Shown here piece by piece: positions 58,990 to 64,000 of a DNA stretch of 64,000 nucleotides. A model generated the notes under the pieces. It was not told the DNA's origin and made no database searches. It saw nothing but the letters and a program-made list of their open reading frames with translations. The stretch comes from Clostridia bacterium UC5.1-1C12 (GTDB lineage: Bacteria > Bacillota_I > Bacilli_A > Erysipelotrichales > Erysipelotrichaceae), in assembly GCA_001305055.1 (NCBI GenBank), contig BBZX01000003.1, forward strand, positions 186,001-250,000, written 5' to 3'. The position numbers and the translations under genes are program-made. Each line of letters starts with the position of its first letter. Within the stretch, counting starts at the first letter, position 1.

Positions 58990-60201
58990 ATGAAAGAAAA
59001 ATATAAGATTAAAATCGAGGAATATTCATTTAATATCGTACAGAGCCAGCTGGAATCCGTACGCTGTAAAAATATAGAGAAAACCGGTTACCGCATCTAT
59101 GAAAATAATTATCTGGGGGTCAGCGGCATATTGGGTGAAGGCAGCGATGAAGAGGGTTATCGCCAGGCCAGAGAAAATTTAAAGCTGCAGATTCCTTATC
59201 CTTTTGAACCGACCAAGGGAATCAAAAAGATTCGTGATCTGACGAGTGAGAAAATGAATCCAAAACAGATGATTGAAGATCTTGAGGCTTATTTAAGCGA
59301 ATGCCGTCAGCTTTATCCGGAATTTATCTTCTCCAATAAGGTGAATTGGACTGTCATAACCATCGAATTAACAAACGAAAGCGGCACTCAGCTGATCAAC
59401 AGTGACCAATATCTGGCGGCAAGCATCCTGCTTAAGCATGTTGATTCCGCAGATATTTTTGAATCGGCGATTGAATTCGCAAGCCGCAGCTGGGATATGG
59501 CGTTATTAAGAAAAGAAACAAAAGCGATGTTAACGGGTATGCGCACGGCTGCAGACTTGCCGGAAGATGCCATTATCTTAACAAACTGGGGATTGCCGGC
59601 ACAGAAGATCATCGCAGATTTAAGCGGTAAGGCCATGGGCTATCAGACTTCATTGTTTAAAGATAAAATGGGTGAACAAGTATTTAGCCCTGAATTCTCG
59701 TTGCTTCAGACATCGGCAGATAATCAGTTGATGGCACCGTTTTTCGATGCGGAGGGGACGATTCAGGAAAAGGATCTGCCAATGATTGATCAAGGCAGGA
59801 TCGTTCGCTGTTATACCGATAAACAATGTGCAGAACAGTTTGGGTATGAATGCAGCGGCGCGGCAGACGGCAATTATGACGATGTGCCGACCCTCGGCTG
59901 TCCGAATCTTGATCTGCGTCCAAACAACAAAACCGTCAAAGAACTGCTTGCCGGTCATTTAGGTATTATCATTGTGGCTGCCAGCGGCGGTGATACATCA
60001 CCGGCCGGTAATTTTGCGACACCGGTGCAGTACGCCCTGTTAACGGATGGTGAGCGGATGTTGGGACACCTGCCTGAATTCCAAATCAGCGGCAGTATTT
60101 ATGATTTATTTGGTAAAGATTATATCGGCTATTCTTCCGATAAGCTGATATTTAATCAAAATCTTTTAGCAATCCGCGCGAAGATTCAAAAGTTAAACTG
60201 A
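58990..60201 (+). CDS. pmbA: TldE/PmbA-type partner protein
   Basis: Intact 403 residues of the PmbA/TldD clan without the zinc motif. GGCxxPNLDLRP-like DVPTLGCPNLDLRPNNKT and GHLGIIIVAASGGDTSPAGNF match TldE C-terminal loops. It should pair with TldD to form the protease chamber. Separated from tldD by 42 bases with no terminator. Confidence 0.82.
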   Translation: MKEKYKIKIEEYSFNIVQSQLESVRCKNIEKTGYRIYENNYLGVSGILGEGSDEEGYRQARENLKLQIPYPFEPTKGIKKIRDLTSEKMNPKQMIEDLEAYLSECRQLYPEFIFSNKVNWTVITIELTNESGTQLINSDQYLAASILLKHVDSADIFESAIEFASRSWDMALLRKETKAMLTGMRTAADLPEDAIILTNWGLPAQKIIADLSGKAMGYQTSLFKDKMGEQVFSPEFSLLQTSADNQLMAPFFDAEGTIQEKDLPMIDQGRIVRCYTDKQCAEQFGYECSGAADGNYDDVPTLGCPNLDLRPNNKTVKELLAGHLGIIIVAASGGDTSPAGNFATPVQYALLTDGERMLGHLPEFQISGSIYDLFGKDYIGYSSDKLIFNQNLLAIRAKIQKLN

Positions 60202-60218
60202 AATTTATCTGAACAAAC

Positions 60219-60247
60219 TTTACAATAAGTCATGAATTGTTTATAAT
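60219..60247 (+). promoter_or_regulatory. Promoter of FMN-binding lipoprotein gene
   Basis: TTTACA, 17-base spacer, TATAAT, 35 bases before the start codon. Confidence 0.72.
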
Positions 60248-60282
60248 TGACTTGACGCAAGGGTCAAAAGAGGTAAAGAAAA

Positions 60283-60644
60283 ATGAAAAAGTTAAATAAG
60301 AGTGTAATTGCAGTATTAATGTTAAGTGTTGCTTTATTCGGCTGTTCAAGTAACGGTAACGGCGGTGATGCTGAAGGCAGTAAGGGCGGAACTTTCTCTG
60401 CTACTGAAAAAGGTTTCGGCGGCGATGTAACGGTTAATGTAACTGTTGACGGTGACGGTAAGATCACAGATGTTACTTATACTGCTGATGATGAAACAGA
60501 AGGTTAGGTAAAGATGCTGCTGCGAAATTAGCTGAAGCTATGAAGGAAGCTGGTTCAGCTGAAGTTGATGCAGTTTCAGGTTCAACTGTAACTTCTGAAG
60601 CATTCATCAAAGCTGCAAAAGCTGCAGTCGAACAAGCTAAATAG
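60283..60644 (+). CDS. Small FMN-binding-domain lipoprotein, one frameshift
   Basis: About 120 residues. Lipobox LFGCSS, then a single FMN_bind domain: TFSATEKGFGGDVTVNV and DGKITDVTYTAD. One T missing near 60504 cuts the frame; once restored the C-terminus reads VDAVSGSTVTSEAF, in which the Thr is the expected site of covalent FMN. It resembles PplA-type electron carriers of extracellular electron transfer in Gram-positives. Monocistronic, with terminator. Confidence 0.84.
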
Positions 60645-60654
60645 TTAATGTACA

Positions 60655-60686
60655 AGACAGCTGGGGTAAAACTCAGTTGTTTTTTT
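60655..60686 (+). terminator. Terminator after FMN lipoprotein
   Basis: ACAGCTG/CAGTTGT stem (one mismatch) with a ten-base loop and seven T. Confidence 0.75.
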
Positions 60687-60782
60687 GCAAGTTGTCTTTG
60701 AAATTAAGCATCTTATTCATGAGATATAGATAAATCTTCCAGTATCTGTCATAATAAGACCAGGAAGAGAGGATTGATGGTT

Positions 60783-61605
60783 ATGAAAATAATTAAAAAA
60801 ATCTTTAGTTTTAGTTTTAGCATTCAGTTTTATGCTTACAGCGATGCCGGTACAGGCAGAGAATGCGGATGAATTGCCGACTCCTGAAACGAAGGTTTTT
60901 GTATGGGGTAAGGTTGAAGCAGTGGGTACTAACCGGATTCAAATCATTAACAGCACCGAGGCAGGGAATGACTGCATCTTAAACATCGGTGAAGATACAG
61001 TGATTATTGATGCTCTTACCGGTGATCCCGTAGAATTGACCAGCTTAAACGTTTGGATCGGATTGCGGCTTATGTATCACCGATCATGACTAAGAGTCTG
61101 CCGCCGATCACTAATGCGTCCGTTGTGTTTGTGAATGTAGGAAAAGATTACCGTGTGCCTCGCTATATCAAGGCCGGTGAGATTGTTGAGACAGACGATG
61201 AATTTGTCAGAGTGCTGAGTGCGGATCAGACGCTGATTGCTACTTTTATGAAGGAAGACACGGAATTCTTTGCTTATAAAAACAAAAAATATTCTAGGTC
61301 TTGATGATATTCATCAAAATGATGAGTTCATTGTTTGGTATGAAGTTGAAATGCTTTCAATGCCAGGTCAGGCTGTGATGGTAAAAGCGATGAAGCTGCC
61401 TGAAAAGAAACAAGGCTGGCACTTTGAAAATGACAGCTGGTATTATTATCGTGACGGCATTAAAGTGATTGAATCATGGATTGCGTCAACAGGCGGACGC
61501 TGGTATTACGTCGGTATTGACGGCAAAATGGCAGTGAATACTGAAGTCGACGGCTGTGTTATTGATGCCGATGGCGTTTATCAATCTGCGGCTGCAGCTG
61601 AATAA
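60783..61605 (+). CDS. Secreted cell-wall-binding repeat protein, three frameshifts
   Basis: About 273 residues after removing one A near 60800, adding one A near 61042 and removing one A near 61289. A signal peptide ends at MPVQAEN. The middle (about 30-205) is a beta-rich domain with RIQIINS and PRYIKAGEIVETDDEFVRV that I do not recognise. The C-terminus has choline-binding-type repeats (GWHFENDSWYYYRDG, then GGRWYYVGIDGKMAVN) that hold proteins on wall glycans. ATG 60777 is an alternative start in the same frame; GAGAGG precedes both. Confidence 0.75.
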
Positions 61606-61613
61606 TTGAATTT

Positions 61614-61637
61614 AACCCTCTTATGAGGGTTTTTTTC
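61614..61637 (+). terminator. Terminator after wall-binding protein
   Basis: AACCCTC-TTAT-GAGGGTT followed by TTTTTC. Confidence 0.87.
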
Positions 61638-61798
61638 TTTTCAATTGGCATATAATTGATAGGCAGAGCTGAAAATTTTATCTGATAATTGCTGACATGA
61701 ATAAGAGCAGTTATAAAAAAAGCGGTGCATCGAATAGAATTGCTTGATATAGACAGCTAATTAATGGTATATTTAGGTATAAAATAAGGAGGAAGAAA

Positions 61799-62653
61799 AT
61801 GGAAAGCAAATATATATTAGTCGCCGAATCAGGCTCCGATATTACTAGGGAACTAGCTGAAAAGTATGGGATTGTCATTGTACCGATGCATGTATCCTTT
61901 GGTGAAACTACTTTGGATGATGGCTCTTTTCCAATTCAAAAGATTTTTGATCATTACGAAACAACAGGGGAGCTTCCAAAAACAAGCGCATGCAATCCAA
62001 TGGATTTTGAAAAGGTTTTTGATGAGCTTCATGAACGGTATCCAGAGAAGCACATCCTGCATCTGGCTTATTCAGCAGTCACGACATGTTCATTTCAGAA
62101 TGCGCTGATTGCCGGTGAAAATCGCCCATATGTCACAAGTGTTGATACAGAAAATGTTTCTGTAGGACAGGCAATGATCGTTATGCGTACCGCTGAATAT
62201 CTGAACGATCATCCAGAGGCTTCATTAACGGAAGTGCTGGCGGAAGTAGAACGTTTAAAAAAGAAAATTCATATGTGCTTCTTCCCGGATACCTTAGTTT
62301 ATCTTAAGGCCGGCGGCAGAGTCAGCAACGCGGCCTACCTCGGCGCTAAGGTGCTTAACTTAAAACCGATGATTGAGATTCTTGAAGGAAAGCTGATCAG
62401 CACACAGAAGAAGCGCGGATCGATGCTGTTCATAGCACCTAGAATTGTGGGAAAATATGCCGAGCAATATAATCTCAGCAAAGAGGAAATCATTCTGCTG
62501 TGGTCGGAAGGAATTGATCCGGCAGTAAAGGAAAAGGCTGAAAAGGCAGCGGTTGATTATGGCTTTAAATCAATCAAGTGGATGGAAACCGGCGGTGTTG
62601 TTTCAACTCATGGCGGTCCCGGCTGCTTTGGAATTGTCGCATTTTCAGAATAG
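61799..62653 (+). CDS. DegV-family fatty-acid-binding protein (FakB-like)
   Basis: Intact 284 residues. TSACNPMDF holds the Thr-Ser that contacts the carboxylate, and KAGGRVSNAAYLGAKVLNLK with STHGGPGCFG are the DegV signatures. Such proteins present fatty acids to FakA, a DhaL-domain kinase, for phosphorylation. The window's only DhaL-like gene (22660) is in a PTS operon, so a FakA is presumably elsewhere. Ribosome site AGGAGG. Confidence 0.88.
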   Translation: MESKYILVAESGSDITRELAEKYGIVIVPMHVSFGETTLDDGSFPIQKIFDHYETTGELPKTSACNPMDFEKVFDELHERYPEKHILHLAYSAVTTCSFQNALIAGENRPYVTSVDTENVSVGQAMIVMRTAEYLNDHPEASLTEVLAEVERLKKKIHMCFFPDTLVYLKAGGRVSNAAYLGAKVLNLKPMIEILEGKLISTQKKRGSMLFIAPRIVGKYAEQYNLSKEEIILLWSEGIDPAVKEKAEKAAVDYGFKSIKWMETGGVVSTHGGPGCFGIVAFSE

Positions 62654-62802
62654 TCAGTGAAGATTTGTCAGCGATGGCAATCTTTTTGCTAGGGATGGAT
62701 TTGTTTGTACTTTTAATTCCGATTTATGATTTAGAATTGTTCATGTCAGACATATATGTTAGAATTATGAACATATAAAGGAATAGTAAAGGGGATCGTA
62801 TA

Positions 62803-63861
62803 ATGGATATGCTTAAGGAGTTAAAAAAAGTCAGCCTGAAAAAAGTGCTGCCTATGCTTTTGATTTGTTTTGTAGTGGGACTGGTGCTGTTGGGGATCGG
62901 TGCCTCCAGTGCAATTACTGTCTTATCAGGCGGCACGGATATTAACCGTGTGCCGCTGAATGAATTAGAGGGAAAATATGTAAGTGCTGAGATAACCTTT
63001 ATCATGGATTCATACGCTTATACTGAACGAAGAAGCAGCGGTAAAAGTAAAGTAACTGCCAAGGAGTATATCATTCCGGTCGGTCAGGCTGAATACATGG
63101 GGATCGAAGTACCGGCTAAGTTTGTAGATCAAGCTGATGCCTTGCTGAGAGCTACCAATGATTATATTATCAACGAAAATGAATTTACAGGTGAACCATT
63201 CACTATTCATGGTACGGTTAAAGCAATGAGCAGCCAGTCTAAAAAGTATTATCATGAGGTTGTCGGTTATGATGAAATGACATTGGAAACCCAGAAGCTG
63301 ATGCTTCCCTTGGTACTTGAAGAAGGTCAAGTCGGTGATAAGAGTCAGACTGAGGTATGGATGTATACCGGCGGCGGTTTGTTTTTAACGGCGCTTGGAT
63401 TCTATTTTTTAATTCGTGTAATCAGCGGCAGTTATCAGAAATCAATTATTCAATATTGTGCAGCACAGTTAGACGCAGATTCAGCACTTGCTAAGGTTGA
63501 GGACTTTTATCAAATGGCTGATCAGGTGAGCGGCATTCGCATGGACCGTAATTTTATGATGTTCCAGGTAGGCGCAAAGACTTGGCTGCTGCCTGCTTCT
63601 TCAGTTGTATGGGCATATCAGCAGACAACGCAGCATCGTACCAATGGCATTCCGACCGGTAAAAGCTATTCACTGATGATCTGTCAGGAGAATGGCAAGC
63701 AGATTGCACTGGGTATGAAGGAAATACAGGCTCAGGAAGTATTGGCAGCCTTTATCAATCATTATCCGCGTATGTTTATTGGTTACAGCCAGGAACGAGC
63801 GAACATGTATAAAAAAGATCGTGAGGCTTTCTGTAAAGCGGCTCATGAACTAGACGCATAA
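62803..63861 (+). CDS. Uncharacterised membrane protein
   Basis: Intact 352 residues: amphipathic basic start, one helix at about 15-38 (VLPMLLICFVVGLVLLGIG), an extracytoplasmic part of about 150 residues with repeated Tyr/Ser stretches, a second helix near 190-208 (GGGLFLTALGFYFLIRVI), and a cytoplasmic alpha/beta domain. I recall similar proteins as a DUF family in gut Firmicutes but cannot name it surely. Monocistronic, terminator after it. Confidence 0.7.
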   Translation: MDMLKELKKVSLKKVLPMLLICFVVGLVLLGIGASSAITVLSGGTDINRVPLNELEGKYVSAEITFIMDSYAYTERRSSGKSKVTAKEYIIPVGQAEYMGIEVPAKFVDQADALLRATNDYIINENEFTGEPFTIHGTVKAMSSQSKKYYHEVVGYDEMTLETQKLMLPLVLEEGQVGDKSQTEVWMYTGGGLFLTALGFYFLIRVISGSYQKSIIQYCAAQLDADSALAKVEDFYQMADQVSGIRMDRNFMMFQVGAKTWLLPASSVVWAYQQTTQHRTNGIPTGKSYSLMICQENGKQIALGMKEIQAQEVLAAFINHYPRMFIGYSQERANMYKKDREAFCKAAHELDA

Positions 63862-63896
63862 TATAAAAGTTAATCAGCCTGACAGCTAATAAAAAT

Positions 63897-63945
63897 AAGG
63901 AGTATTACTCTCATTTTAATAAATGCGATTAACACTCCTTTTATT
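63897..63945 (+). terminator. Terminator at window end
   Basis: AAGGAGT pairs with ACTCCTT, with additional inner pairing; tail TTATTATTGT. Confidence 0.65.
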
Positions 63946-64000
63946 ATTGTTTTCTATGAAATATAAGATTCATCTTTATTTAATCTTCTAACAGAAATCG

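Noticed and set aside
1..64000. Search for tRNA, rRNA, CRISPR arrays, IS elements, prophage or attachment sites
   Set aside because: No cloverleaf with a T-loop signature, transposase, integrase or regular spaced repeat was found by reading.

Overview
The window looks like a chromosomal stretch from a low-GC, Gram-positive gut Firmicute. The Erysipelotrichaceae, in the wider neighbourhood of Clostridium innocuum and Holdemania, are my best guess. The reasons are the density of PTS operons, LicT-type antitermination, cre-like sites, sigma-A promoters (TTGACA/TATAAT), strong AGGAGG ribosome sites, lipobox lipoproteins, a CBS-domain pyrophosphatase and GcvPA/GcvPB split glycine decarboxylase. 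The species assignment is inference only.

Layout. 1-3323: tail of a sugar-phosphate operon (class II aldolase, Asp/Glu-racemase-family protein, transaldolase, HAD phosphatase), coupled by ATGA overlaps. 3505-8900: glycogen/maltodextrin block, with malQ and a membrane GGDEF protein facing glgP. 8974-10624: paired small DMT exporters divergent from a Crp/Fnr-like regulator. 10933-16647: first mannose-family PTS operon (EIIB, EIIC, EIID, ManA-like, phosphotriesterase-like, mannitol-1-P dehydrogenase-like, EIIA) behind a textbook promoter and cre site. 16722-18662: RpiR and DeoR regulators. 18957-26257: second mannose-family PTS operon (unknown membrane protein, EIIA, fused EIIC-EIID, DhaK-like, DhaL-like, small membrane protein, Ser-less alpha/beta hydrolase, class II aldolase, EIIB, cupin). 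26634-32324: ribokinase-like gene, then a LicT-controlled alpha-glucoside PTS with GH4 6-phospho-alpha-glucosidase and three antiterminator hairpins.

32389-39075: TPR protein, TetR-controlled FMN/FAD lipoprotein reductase, and an arsenic-type operon with repeated ArsR operators. 39343-46641: LspA-like protein, tandem glycine riboswitch, and the complete glycine cleavage/lipoylation operon gcvT-gcvH-gcvPA-gcvPB-lplA-lpdA. 47195-63861: lipoproteins, an ANT(6)-like enzyme, a COG0523 GTPase pair, MATE efflux, RsmF, acetyltransferases, CBS-PPase, TldD/TldE, an FMN lipoprotein, a wall-binding secreted protein, DegV and a membrane protein.

A dominant feature is frame disruption. About 36 single-base indels split 26 otherwise well-conserved genes, nearly all within short homopolymers and mostly as missing bases. 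Undoing them restores every catalytic motif and gives lengths divisible by three. I therefore read them as base-calling errors rather than decay, and I annotate each such gene as one CDS over its whole span.
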